Of a stretch of 64,000 bases of DNA, positions 1-11,130 are shown piece by piece (within the stretch, counting starts at the first letter, position 1; the number at the start of each line of letters is the position of its first letter). The notes below the pieces were generated by a model, which saw only the letters and a program-made list of their open reading frames with translations, was not told where the DNA came from and ran no database searches. The DNA is from Pachyseris speciosa (Eukaryota; Cnidaria; Anthozoa; Scleractinia; Pachyseridae): positions 755,001 through 819,000 of the forward strand of contig JAEMWC010000141.1 in NCBI GenBank assembly GCA_016490735.1. The letters are read 5' to 3'. The translations under genes and the position numbers were made by a program.

Positions 1-117
1 GAAGTGGCCTCCATTTTGTTGACAATCGCTACTCACTATCTATCACAGAATAGATAGCGAGTAGCTTAGCCAATCAGAGAACGGCATTCGTGATAGAACG
101 CTAGTAGATTTATACTA
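1..117. repeat. MITE-like element, right part (cut by window edge)
   Basis: This stretch matches 23774-23884 almost base for base and ends in CTAGTAGATTTATACTA, the inverted complement of the left end of the other copy. It contains an inner palindrome (GCTACTCACTATCTATC with its complement). The left half lies outside the window. No coding capacity is seen. Confidence 0.75.
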
Positions 118-310
118 ACAAGAATTATATGTAAGGCACTTACACACCATCCTATCTTAGATTAGAGGTCCGAACACTAAGACGCTATTTGACATCATCG
201 TCAGAACTCAATGTGGTGGTGTCTTAGTTCGCTGGCACGTTTCAGGACTGCACAGCGCGCTTGTTTAATAGTCTGCCTACATTAATCTCGTACCCGCGGG
301 TGGACGCCCG

Positions 311-428
311 GAGAGACTCTGGGATAATGGACCGCCATTTTCCCAGAATATCTGGGGTAAAACAATGGAAGCCGTTACGGGCCAGCCAACCAAAAAATTT
401 GATTTTTTCCATTATCCCAGAGTCTCTC
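311..428. repeat. 118-bp fold-back element with 20-bp perfect inverted ends
   Basis: The ends at 311-330 and 409-428 are perfect inverted complements (GAGAGACTCTGGGATAATGG). The interior is non-coding. No convincing target-site duplication is seen. The open frames over it arise from the repeat and are not genes. Confidence 0.75.
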
Positions 429-1296
429 TTGGCGACTAACCGCTGGTCAAAGAGCCTGAGGACTCTGGGTAAGAGATTGGCCCACATTAAAAACACCACT
501 GATCTTGAGGCACTCCTGCAGAAATGTAAAAACTTTCATTTTTCCTCTGCGAGAGCCGAATTCGAGTAATTCAGAGACTTGATTCTCTTCTTTATTTAAG
601 TTTGCAGATATATTTAACCCTTTGACTACTACACCGGCCGAAACCGCCCGCGCAGAACCACGTCCCTTATACCACTTTTGTCGTCGTCAGTTTTAACACT
701 AATAGACAACTTTTACATGTAACATGTGTAGAAGAGAAGAGATCTTTCAAGCAATACCCGAATGATCGCGATTCCGCCAAACAGGCCGAAGAAAAGACAA
801 AAAAGAAAAACAAAACCAAGTGACGTTGACCAGAAAATTGGAGTGAAAATCTTGTTCCACTACCCATCTGCACTTCCTTCCACCTAATCCTACGATCCTA
901 AAAGTTTTCGCCAAATCTTTTCCCACCGCAAGGAAGCAAAGAAAATGTCAAGAATGAGAGAAAGAAAGCGATCCAAGAATGGCGAAAGAAAAGGGGAGGA
1001 CAGAAAGCGAAAGGTAGAAGGCGAGGGGGCTGTGAAACGCTCATGCCCCAACTTGGAAAGCTAATATTAAGCATCAGGAACAGAAGGGCGCGAGAAGCTC
1101 CACAAGCAAACAGAGTTTTGGGAAGTTTTGGTCCTTTTTGGTTGGATTCTGGCCAGAAAACGGCTCGACGAGCTTCATAAGGTGTTTTGTGGCAAAATGC
1201 TCGGGAGTTAAAAGGTTAATATACCTCCTTTTCATTTTTATTACTGTATATAGGTCTTAGCATAGAAGGGCATGCCCAGTGGAATGCTAATAAACC

Positions 1297-1298
<2 letters not shown>

Positions 1299-1336
<38 letters not shown>

Positions 1337-1340
1337 ATTA
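1299..1340. repeat. (TTA)n microsatellite
   Basis: A simple trinucleotide run with one interruption. No function is apparent. Confidence 0.95.
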
Positions 1341-1363
1341 GAGATTAACAATAAGTTACTTGA

Positions 1364-1806
1364 CAGAGCTCTCATAGCTACGCACGTAATTTCCAAATTC
1401 TGCTCTTCTGACGGAAGGATTTTCAAATCCTTTTCTTTCAATTGCCACTTGCAAACCACAACAGTAAAACTCGTCGCGCCCTATTTTCAAAATTATAAAA
1501 TTAAAAGGTCCAACCAGTATAAACGGATGTGTTTCTAGTTACAATAAACGGTTGACGTCGAATCTCTTATGCACACTGAGGATGACAAAAGATATCTTAA
1601 CAGAGCTCTCATAGCAACGCACGTAATTTTCAAATCTCGTTCTTCCGACGGAAAGCTAAAACTCGCTCGTCGCTCACTATTCCCAAAATAATGAAAGGCC
1701 CAATTAGTGCAAACGGATGTGTTCTTAGATACAATATTTACTCAAGGCAAAAACAAAAACGGTTGACGTCCAATCTCCTAAGCACACTAAAGAGAACAAA
1801 AGAAAC
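1364..1806. repeat. Imperfect tandem duplication upstream of the peptidase gene
   Basis: Unit 1 (1364-1593) and unit 2 (1601-1806) share the same order of blocks: CAGAGCTCTCATAG, GCACGTAATTT, AAACGGATGTGTT, CGGTTGACGTC and a closing CACACT-containing tail. The divergence shows it is not recent. It ends about 150 bases before the start codon of the downstream gene, so it may lie in that promoter region (inference). Confidence 0.8.
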
Positions 1807-1963
1807 TTGACTAAATTTATCGTGCCAGGCACTCACGTCATTTGACAACCTTGTCATCAACACTTAGCAAACAAACGATTTAGCCTTAAATACGAGTTTT
1901 ACAGGCCAACTCAGTAAGTCAAGATATCTTTGCTTCGCGTTCAACTACGACCGAGTTTGCAAA

Positions 1964-4900
1964 ATGGAAATGGAAACTGTTGAGTTTCGTAGACCGAGAA
2001 GACGAAGCGAAATAACCTGTATCGTCTTAATAGTTCTCAGTTTTGCAGCTGCTGGGTTTTTAGTCGGGTATTTTGTAATGAAGAGTACTAGCAAGAGATG
2101 TCACACCGTTAATCGCAATACCTCAAAACCAAATCCAGTGCCCGACAAGGAAAAATATCACAGAATGTTTCAGGACGAAATTAAGGCGAAGAATATCGAA
2201 GACAACCTCAGGTAAGAGCTGTTCTTTCATTTATAGATCCATACAAACGCCCCCAGCATTGTTGAACAAAGATGATGGAAACTTAAGGCAGGCCTAAGTG
2301 TTAGTTGACCTTTTTGAGCTACACGTTCCCGTTTGGCTTGTGTTGTGTTTAGTGGTACTCAGAGACAGAAAACTTCATAAATGAAGATTTAAGCTCTCTC
2401 CTCCCAGGCCTGTTCCCTTTCTCACTACACCAACAACTTGCACTCCCATCGATTGCCGATGCTCTGAAATATAAACAACTAAGGTACATTCACGGAGGTA
2501 CCATTTTATTAAAAAGCCAAAATGTTTCAGTTGGCATGTTTTGACTTATACACATTCGCATTAAACTGGATGGTTTTCAGCAAATATTCCAGGAAATTGG
2601 CTTGAGCTCTTAAGCTGGCTGCTTTAGATTTCATGTAGTGTTTAATAAATGAACAGGAGTGTTTTATCAAGTTTAAAACACGAGGCGCAGCCGAGTGTTT
2701 TAGGACTTGATAAAACACGAATTACGAATTCATTGATCGGCTTAAAAAAGTTACTCTACATCTATCCATTCTTACACTAAATTTTAGATCTTGGGTTATT
2801 TTGGCCTAGAAAATCGGATGCAAAATTTAGTCGTGTCTTTATCAGATATAAAGATACTCATTAAAAATTAATTTCGTTTGTATTTCCTTCATGAATAATT
2901 AATTACTTTTAAATAGATGGTCAAGACACTGTAAAAGGCAGAAAGGTTTTTTGATTCCGTTGCCTAAGATCCTGTGTTTTCACGCATTAAACTCACTGAA
3001 ACCTTATCTCTTCTTAAGCAGTTACACGCACAATTACTGCACTAAGCTTCTTCAAATGGTCCGTTGAATCCATCCATGCTTGTGTTTAAGATTATTTTTA
3101 ATTAAAAGCGAACGTGTACGTCTGTTTACTTTCCTAATCTTCTCGAGGGACTCAGATATTAAAAAAAAATCAACCATAATCAGTTCGCTAGTGTTAAACG
3201 ACTTATACAAAGAGACAAAGAGAAAAACGTCTCTGATATGCTATTCTAGAGACGGCGGTAAAGATTAAAATGATAACTCTCCCCACCCAGAAAGGGTACA
3301 GCACAAATTAAGTTTGTCATTGAAAGAAATCCAACTTCACGTGGTCAGAAATAAAATACTTCATAAACTATGGTAACGACGTCTCAAGGAAGATAAATAC
3401 AAGATAAATATTTAGATGGAAGACAAAAATCCAATTCGTCAAGTGTACTGATAAAAAGAAACAATACTGCAAGATGAGTTTGTTTATAATTTCATTTCAA
3501 CGAAAAAGATTGAAACTTAACATTAACTGAAACACATTTACAAAACCTTTTTGATGACTACCAAGAAAAAAACTACAACCACGCATTCATCGGTAAGTTG
3601 TCTTTTATTACAGACATCAACGTCTGAGCTAAGTAAAACAGAAGACAAAAATTGTTGTTTCGTTCATCTGCAAAAGCCGAGCCTCGATGGAAACAAATCG
3701 CTCTTCGTCAAGATACATGTAGAGGAAATAATTGAGCTCGTGCATCGACATAAGACTTGGAAGTAGGAAAAGGACTATAAACATGTATTTCGTTGTTTAC
3801 CAATTCTTCTTTTATACCTCGGCCACGAAATATGTATTCATATTGCACTGTGGTTAAAATGTGTTTTCAATTTGACAGTACTTTTATGGTGATTCCAGGA
3901 AGGATTATTATTATTTATTTTTTTGCTGGAGTATACTGCGTTGAATTGTTGCCTTCTTTGTCTCCAGGTTTTTAACATCGGAACCCCACATGGCGGGATC
4001 CAAGCGGCAAAAAGAACTTGCGTTATACTTGGCAGAGCAATGGCGGACGTACGGTTTCGATGAAGTGGAAATGCCTGAGTATAAAGTGCCTCTGTCACCG
4101 CCTGAAGAAGGTAAACCAAATAAGGTGGAGGTACTCAACAACGGAGCCATTGAACATACAATATTGGGAAAAATACAGGAATCGTATCGCTTAAGTCTTT
4201 TTGAGAAAAATCAGGGCACCCAACGAGCCAAATCAACCAAAAGCTGTAGAAAGTCATTTTTAAATACCAAGTGGTGTTTGAAGTCTGTTTAAAGTAATGT
4301 TTTCATAAGCTAGAAAAAGTTCATCTGTTCGGATTCCCTAGCTAGAATTTTAATTGCCCGAAAATGTTAGGGAACAAAATCTTCCTTTGAGAAAATGGTA
4401 GCTGAAATTAACTTTCCACGGACTTTCTAGGGAACTATTTTCTTTCCGAAAATGCTAGTTGACGTTTTTGACTGCCAAAAACAGCAGTTACGACCTTCCG
4501 AAAACCTCAGCGGTTATGATTTCGCAATTGCGAATCTTTTACGCCTCGTATTTGTTATGAAAATCCGAGTGCACATCTTTAATCGACGCCGAAAGGCCAA
4601 GGCGAATTACCCTCCACCGAACAGATATCTACCGAAACTTGTCGTTGGGTGCCCCTGAAAAATGTTTAAGCTCTATTATAACTCTCCGTCCAATTGATTA
4701 TAACACTCTCGCCTCTACCGAACTTGATTGTTTTGCAGCGCTCATCGATCATTTTTTTGCCGTAAAATATGTGAACCTTAAATAATAATTTGAAACAATA
4801 AGCATAACAGGACATTTTCATGATGACGCCATCTGACTACAACTACCAGCATCCTTAGAGTTTTCCTTTTCTTGTGCTAATCAGTTATTTTTACCCTGAA

Positions 4901-5796
4901 TTCTCGTAGTTGTAGTCAAATGACGCCATCGTGAAAGTTGCCTATTGGTATTAATTGTGTATAACAATTACTTACCTGTATACTAAACGCTTATCAGGGA
5001 AATAGCCGGCTTATTACTATTTCATGGCATTTTCATGTCCTGTACAATAAGACCATGTGTAATTAAAGATCAGATCTGGTATCGATGACAAAAGAAGACT
5101 CTACGTTCCATTTAACTGGAAAGCAATTTATATGCAGTTATTTCGTTTTTGTCATAGGGCAGCGTTGATATGGCTGGGCTTTATGAGCCCAGTACATTCA
5201 CTATCCTCTCAAAGCATTAGAAACCATCTGATGTGTGATAATATGAGACTACGCCTTACTGCATTGTTCTATTGGGAAGGCGGGAGATGCCCAACTGAGA
5301 TTTTTGCGTGTGAATGATATATGAAATGAATCATATATGAACTGCGGAATGAAATCAAATGAAGAATGATCCTCGCAGTTGTGAACGCAATTTATGCAAT
5401 TGCGAAAAGAAGCTTGAAAAAATTCAGGACTTCAACGGGGTTGAAGCAGGTGGGTTATGGGTTGTAATCGCGAGGTCACGGGTTCAAACCCCGTTGAAGT
5501 CCTGAATTTTTTTCAGGCTTCTTTTCGCAATTGCATAAATTGCGTTCACAACTGCGAGGATCATTTTTCATTTGATTTCATTTCCGCAGTTCATATATGA
5601 TTCAACCCACAATTGACCTGCTCCCAACGTCATTGGCTTCATAGCTCAGTTGATTAGAGCATCGCATCGGTAATCGCGAGGTCACGGGTTCAAACCCCGT
5701 TGAAGTCCTGAATTTTTTTTCAGGCTTCTTTTCGCAATTGCATAAATTGCGTTCACAACTGCGAGGATCATTCTTCATTTGATGAGATTTTGACCT

Positions 5797-5829
<33 letters not shown>

Positions 5830-8634
5830 ATTAGAGCATCGCATCGGTAATCGCGAGGTCACGGGTTCAAACCCCGTTGAAGTCCTGAATTTTTTTTCAG
5901 GCTTCTTTTCGCAATTGCATAAATTGCGTTCACAACTGCGAGGATCATTCTTCATTTGATGAGATTTTTGCCATCAGATGTGTAAATATCACCCAAATGC
6001 CTCTAATATTTTTACAGAGACAGCTTGTTATCAAACGCACGGGTGTATTTTATGGAACCTGCAAGCATGCCATGTAACAGGCATCAGTTTAAACGTGGGC
6101 TTGCATCTGCCTCGTGACATAAATCACCTCAGGAAATCACACAAATTACTGTCCTTTTGTTTTATTCAGGTTAAGCCGGGTCATGACGCAAGCAAGAAAT
6201 TTGAATATTACCCATTCTTCGCCTACGCGCCAAACGGTACTGTTGAGGGAGAGCTCGTGTACATCAATCAAGGAGCTCAGGAAGATTTAGAATTCCTTGA
6301 CAGTCGTAATATCTCTCTAAAGGGAAAAGTCGTCATTGCAAGAAGTTTATTCGCCTCGGTAACTAAAGCTACCAATTATCGTTAGTTTTTGCTCAGCTAT
6401 CGTTTGTTTTCTTTTCTTCTTCTTCTTTGTTTGTTTTTGTTTTTTTTTTTTTTTTTTTGTTTTTGTTTTGATCAACGGAAATTAAATTAAATTGAATTCA
6501 TCCATCATCATGAAAATTAGAGTATACAGTAAAAAAGCCACACTGGATCCCAACTTCTCATATATTCAAATCCAGTTGTATTTGATATTAGCACTACATA
6601 TTTCCCTTACAGATATATTTCGCGGTGCGACGTGGTGCTGTTGGAGCATTGGTCTTCCCAGATCCCCAGTCGTCCGGACATGGTCCAAATGACACTTACC
6701 CAAACACTCCTTGGGCGTCTGGTGATGCTGTTTTTGAAAGACCAATGGCAAGCAACCTCGGTGACCCACTAACCCCGGAACTTCCTTCCACTGAAGGGAT
6801 GTACCGTAGAAGTGACAATAACACCTCAGTTGCTGCCATACCGTCGCAGCCAATATCGTACAACGATGCACTTTATTTGCTAAGCCTCCTGAAAGGTAAC
6901 ATTGCTTTTCAAAACTCGTGTTTCTAGCTGACGGGGTCATATTAAGGAGTTAAACTGTCTGCTGGTGTGATGTTCCGGTAAGCCTTGCCAACCTAACGCA
7001 CCGAACCTAATCTTGTAAATTGCCTGATTGAGCCATGCACTATGTTTCTCTTATGCACATTGCTTCACATCCTGTTCACCGTACGTGTAAATAAAGCAGT
7101 GCTCTACAATTCTATTTAGTTGGAAGAAATAACGAGGGCAGAAGTTTGCAAAAATTTGGGAAAGTTTTATTGTTCTTGTAAATAATTTTAATGGAAATAA
7201 CTTTCGCCGATAATTATGAAAAAATATCACACTAAAGGACCTTGATGCGCAAGGTTTGTTCTTTTTAGGCAAAGCTCCTGATCCTAACTCACTATTTACT
7301 TTCGCCCTCAGAAACAACTTCATTTTGAATCTTTTTTGTTTGTCTTTTAACAATTAAAACCTTCTCTTGGCTTATTTGCAGGCGAGAAAGCTCCAAGGGA
7401 GTGGCAGGGAGGTCTAAACGTCTCTTTCAATATTGGACCAGGCTTCAACAGATCAAACACTTCTGTGAGGCTACAAGTTAACAACAGGATAGAAGTGAAA
7501 TCGATATACAACGTCATAGGCACCATTTACGGTCGAGAGGAACCGGATCGGTATGTTTTGATTGGCAGCCATCGAGACGCGTGGCTCTTTGGAGCTGCCG
7601 ACCCCTCCAGTGGAACTGCAGCACTGACGGAAATATCGAGAGCCGTTGGCTTGATGCTGAAGGATAGATGGCGACCACGGAGGACCATGAAGTTCTGCAG
7701 CTGGGGAGCAGAGGAATTTGGTTTATTCGGCTCCATAGAATGGGTGGAACAAAATGCAAAGACGTTGCAAGATAGAGGGGTTGTTTATCTAAACACCGAC
7801 GTGGCGGTTGGGGGAAATTACGCTTTAATCAGCCAAAATTGTCCACTCCTCTCAAAAGTCATCTTCTCGTGGGCAAAGAAGGTGACAGACCCTAATGCTC
7901 ATGACAACAAAACAAGTCTTTATGACATAATGGTCGAAAGAAACCCGTCCCAAGATTATCCTGGAGAACCTCACGTTATTCCATACAAATTCTTTAGTGA
8001 CTACCTGCCATTTTACATGTACTCTGGAATACCTTCGGCTGACTTTAGCTATTTCTTTGGACCCGGAAATCCAGTAGCACTTTATCCCGTCTATCACACT
8101 CAGGAGGACAATTTTTACTGGATGAAAACCTTTATTGACCCCAGGTTTGAGTTTCATGAGGCGGTGACGAAATTCGAGGGAGGCTTACTGATCGAGTTAG
8201 CGGATGCTCCGATTCTACCATTTGATGTCACGCGTTACGCAAAGGAATTGCTGAACGATTACAGTACACTTCCTTCAACACTGGGGAATCAAAGCGTTTC
8301 TACTGACATTGTTTACAAGGCTGTGTTGAAATTTATGAATGCCAGTGACGCATTTGAGAAAGCTAGGTCAAAGTTAAATCCCACCACAACCAGCCCGTTA
8401 GTTTTGCGCAGATTCAATGACCAAATGGTCCAGGTTGAGAAGGCTTTCATTAATTCTTCTCCATTATTTGGAAACTATCTAATGAGACACACCTTTGCCT
8501 TTCCGAGCCCAACGTCGTCTTTTCCTGGAGTTAGAATAGCGTTCACTAAAGATAGATTGGATGAAGTGGAGAAGCAGTTGTCGTTTGTAGCTCAGGCAAT
8601 TTCGTCCGCCGCAGATATCTTGCAACCATTTTAA
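1964..8634 (+). CDS. FOLH1-like: Glutamate carboxypeptidase II / NAALADase-like M28B metallopeptidase, 5 exons
   Basis: Type II membrane zinc exopeptidase of the M28B/transferrin-receptor-like family, which removes C-terminal residues from peptides outside the cell. Exons read by eye: 1964-2211, 3968-4178, 6170-6358, 6613-6895, 7382-8634. The phases agree and give about 727 residues, against roughly 750 for human GCPII. Residues 1-20 are cytosolic and basic, followed by one membrane segment (about 17-39). Exons 2-4 carry the PA-type apical insert. Exon 5 carries the peptidase core and dimerisation domain. All zinc and catalytic residues are visible: His in SHRDAW, Asp in AADPSSG, the Glu pair in GAEEFG, Asp in NTDVAV, His in PVYHTQ. 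The arginine patch and glutarate-sensor loop of GCPII are not conserved, so the substrate may differ. The exon 2 donor is non-canonical (GA at 4179). Introns hold MITE and SINE copies. Confidence 0.9.
2664..2718. repeat. Small fold-back in intron 1
   Basis: GTGTTTTATCAAGT and its inverted complement ACTTGATAAAACAC face each other around about 27 bases containing GAGGCGCAGCCGAGTG. The rest of intron 1 (2212-3967) is AT-rich and shows no other recognisable feature. Confidence 0.6.
4212..4657. mobile_element. 446-bp MITE with CAGGGGCACCCAACG ends, in intron 2
   Basis: The ends read CAGGG(-)CACCCAACG and CGTTGGGTGCCCCTG, flanked by a 6-bp direct duplication AAAAAT (4206-4211 and 4658-4663). A second copy lies in inverted orientation at 19747-20185, also with a 6-bp duplication. 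It has no transposase frame. A 6-bp target duplication is typical of IS3EU or Dada superfamilies, so assignment to one of these is inference. The insertion begins about 33 bases after the end of exon 2. Confidence 0.85.
4810..4942. repeat. Fold-back element (GATGACGCCATCTGACTAC family)
   Basis: Inverted ends of about 40 bases with a few mismatches contain ATGACGCCATCTGACTACAAC and its complement. They resemble the ends of the element at 9057-9241, so the two are probably one MITE family. Confidence 0.7.
5329..5603. repeat. SINE-derived large hairpin in intron 2
   Basis: Arms 5329-5440 and 5489-5603 are inverted complements of about 112 bases. They are built from the tail of the tRNA-like SINE found at 5635-5968 plus flanking sequence, with the tRNA B-box region in the loop. 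It looks like a head-to-head pair of SINE copies. Confidence 0.75.
5615..5968 (+). repeat. Two tandem copies of a tRNA-derived SINE
   Basis: Two units of about 176 bases (5615-5790 and 5791-5968) are nearly identical. Each holds a tRNA-like head: A box TAGCTCAGTTGATTAGAGC, B box GGGTTCAAACCCC, and acceptor-like ends GGCTTCA/TGAAGTC. A tail with CAGGCTTCTTTTCGCAATTGC follows. The head resembles a threonine tRNA (GGT in the loop) but its anticodon arm is poor, so it is not a tRNA gene. A long minus-strand open frame across both copies is an artefact of the repeat. Confidence 0.8.
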
Positions 8635-8662
8635 ACTACGTTTAAAAAGCCAAAGGGCTTCG

Positions 8663-8668
8663 AATAAA
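8663..8668 (+). terminator. Likely polyadenylation signal of the peptidase gene
   Basis: AATAAA lies 29 bases after the stop codon at 8632-8634. A SINE starts just beyond it. Confidence 0.6.
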
Positions 8669-8684
8669 CTGGCATTTCATAACT

Positions 8685-8835
8685 TGAATATGTGAACGAT
8701 CATCGCAGTTATGAACACTACCTAGCAGCAGTGAAAATAAAGCCTGAAAAAAAAATCAGGCTTGTACGGGATTCGAACCAACGACCTCTGCGATACCTGT
8801 GCAGTGCTCTACCAACTGAGCTAATAAGCCAATTG
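8685..8835 (-). repeat. tRNA-derived SINE, reverse orientation
   Basis: The reverse strand carries GGGATTCGAACC-type B-box and CTACCAACTGAGCTAA-type A-box complements, then a tail with AAATCAGGCTT and CGATCATCGCAGTTATGAAC. It is related to the SINE in the peptidase intron, but diverged. Confidence 0.7.
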
Positions 8836-8921
8836 GGAGCTGTCATCTTGTTGGTTCGTAATATACCCGTCAATGATGAATATGTGATAATGAATATATG
8901 CTTTTCAACTGTGGATTAAAG

Positions 8922-9262
8922 AATGAATATGTGAACAATCATCGCAGTTATGAAAACTACTTAAGGAGCAGTGAAAACAAACCCTGAAAAAAAAATCAGG
9001 CTTGTCCGGGATTCAAACACAAGATCTCTGCGATACCGGTACAGTGCTCTGCCAACAGGCGATTTGCATTATGGCGTCATTTTACTACAACAACCAGAAT
9101 TCATATCGTAATAATCTTTATTATTCAAATTTTTAAACCACGGTGGGGTTTAAATAACAATAGTCAGAATTAGCAAGACAAAAAAAGAAACTGAAGGATT
9201 CTGGTAGTTGTAGTAAAACGACGCCATCATGCAAATCGCCTACTGCGCTAACAAGCCAATTG
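8922..9262 (-). repeat. tRNA-derived SINE split by a MITE
   Basis: Same SINE family as 8685-8835. The tRNA-like head is interrupted at 9056 by a 185-bp fold-back element and resumes at 9242 (CTGCGCTAACAAGCC). A further partial copy follows at about 9318-9410, and a diverged tail fragment lies near 45170-45245. Confidence 0.7.
9057..9241. mobile_element. MITE inserted into a SINE
   Basis: The ends AGGCGATTTGCAT and ATGCAAATCGCCT start inverted repeats of 35 bases with two mismatches (inner part GGCGTCATTTTACTACAAC). Only a 2-bp AC flank repeat can be seen. The interior is AT-rich and non-coding. Confidence 0.8.
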
Positions 9263-9439
9263 GGAGCTGTTGGTTTGTAATATACCCGTGAATGATGAAT
9301 ATGTGATAATGACTATATGATTTACATATATCTGAACTGCGGATTAAGGAATGAATATGTGAACGATCATCGCAGTTATGAACACTGCTTAAGCAGAGGT
9401 GAAAATAAAGCCTGGGTTGGGTGCCGATCCAGCCGTTTC

Positions 9440-9500
9440 AACCAAAACAAGCCGTTCTCCGGACCGGTTTCGACTTTAATGTCTTCTTCAGCGGAATTTT
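9440..9500 (-). ncRNA. Hammerhead-like motif of the Penelope-like element
   Basis: On the minus strand: CTGAAGA box, an extra A, a GAC/GTC stem, a GAAA box, palindromic CCGG, then TC, with flanking TTCCG/CGGAG able to form stem I. This is the order of a minimal type I hammerhead. The extra A after CTGAAGA departs from the textbook core, so cleavage activity is doubtful. Confidence 0.45.
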
Positions 9501-9973
9501 ACAGTTTCAGCTTGTCCGGTCGCTTACGCGCCGTTGGACTTAATGCATTAACTTGTTCAATTACAGTCATTTATATACTCTGTATAATTAATCATTACGT
9601 CTATTACATCAGTGTGACGTCGATAATTCGGTCAACAAGCAGTTTTAATTTCAAACGAAATGGTTTTTCTCTCGTTTTGTTAAAATAAATGTCTCTATTC
9701 TGTCCCTTGTTGGGTCCTGCGATCGCATTTTGTCTCTCTTAAAAGTTCTTGCTGCTTGTGCCTCTTTGTCATCTGTTTGCCACTTGAGAATATTATTGTG
9801 TAGCTGAAACTGTTTCTTCTCTGATGTTAATAGCTGCGGTGGTTAAATCTTGCGCGTGCGGTACGGTGGTCTTCTATCGTTTGTGTCGAGAACGCGCCCA
9901 TGTTAATACAAAAATCCAAGTGATTTGGTGTTACCTTTTCCTGAAGTCTTACAGCTCCATCTAGACAAGGCGA

Positions 9974-10206
9974 TTATATAATTTGCACAGAATCTCTCTT
10001 GCCAGGAGAGGGGGTCTAGATCCTGCCTGCTTCCCAACGCCTTTAACGGAACCTCACTTGCGGTTTCGCAGTGGAAATTAAGGATGGACACTCATCGTTG
10101 GGTGCCGATCCAACCGTCTCAACCGCAAGCCGGAGGTTCCGTTAAAGGCGTTGAGAAGTAGGCAGGATCTAGACCCCCTCTCCAGGCAAGAGAAATTCTG
10201 TGCAAA

Positions 10207-10209
<3 letters not shown>
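9974..10209. repeat. Long inverted repeat within the Penelope-like remnant
   Basis: Arms of about 83 bases (9974-10056 and 10127-10209) contain GGGGGTCTAGATCCTGCC and its complement and flank about 70 bases. They are probably inverted terminal segments of the Penelope-like element (inference). Confidence 0.7.
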
Positions 10210-10237
<28 letters not shown>

Positions 10238-10346
10238 CACACATACATACATACATACATACATACATACATACATACATGCATGCCTGCATGCATGCAT
10301 GCATGCATACATACATACATGCATGCACATGCATACATACACACAT
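10207..10346. repeat. (CATA)n / (GCAT)n microsatellite
   Basis: About 140 bases of tetranucleotide repeat. The open frames translated from it on both strands are low-complexity artefacts. Confidence 0.95.
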
Positions 10347-10785
10347 ACATAACCAATGTAGAGCTGGATTATTTGGTCAAGGACATTTGATTGCTACTCA
10401 GAGTTTCATGCCTCTTGCGAAGCAATCATCAGGCAACTGCCAAAATTAACGATTACAAAGATTTTTGAAAATAGAGAACAATGCCTACAAGCGATGACGT
10501 GACAAGAGGTGCAAAATCGTTAGTTAAGTGATGACAGTTTTCAAGAATAATTTCTTAGAATGTCTACAGCACGATGTTCGTTCATTTCTGTTGTTCAGTG
10601 TTGACATTTCTGGTCTACATATTATGAAATATTTTTCCCACAAACACAAATTACATTTCTTAGACACATTTGAGTAAGATCTGGCTTGTTTTACTTTCCG
10701 CCATGTGATGTTATACCTAATGTTCTCGTCGTTCAGGCTCCATACGTATTTACTGAGTTCGGTTGCGTGTTTGTACCGTTCGTTT

Positions 10786-11037
10786 CTAAATGAGCATACA
10801 TGTATGGTTTCTGTATCTTAATTTGAATGTGGTGTCACAGAGTCCGATGTAGGTTTCTCTTGTGGTTGGTGTGGTGACTTCAGCTTGATATATGATGTTT
10901 TGAACGTTGCAGTTTCCATCCATAGGGCATGTGGTTGATTTACGGCAGTTACAGGTTTTGGTCTCTTCATCAGTGTGCGTGGATTTGTTAATTTCTGCTT
11001 TATTGTGGTTGGATATAGTGGTTTTGATGTTATTCAT
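10786..11037 (-). pseudogene. Penelope-like element C-terminus: Cys linker and GIY-YIG-type endonuclease fragment
   Basis: The minus-strand frame shows a cysteine linker ([15 protein letters not shown]) followed by IIYQAEV, ETYIGL and KLRYRNH. This is the pattern of the CCHH linker and GIY-YIG nuclease at the end of Penelope-like polyproteins. It is cut short after the RYRNH motif. In an intact element the domain would nick target DNA for integration. Confidence 0.75.
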
Positions 11038-11130
11038 GCAGCTGTAGTTTAATTTAAGTGTGTTTCGGTTGAAGATTTTGTATAGTGGGTTTGATTTAAT
11101 TTTGTAGTGGGTTTGATTTAATTTTGATTT

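Noticed and set aside
5602..5955. 117-residue minus-strand frame with two repeats containing TGFEPVTSRLP
   Set aside because: It translates the antisense of two tandem tRNA-derived SINE copies. Such frames are frequent repeat artefacts.
10119..10390. Cysteine- or His/Tyr-rich frames on both strands
   Set aside because: They are translations of the CATA/GCAT microsatellite.
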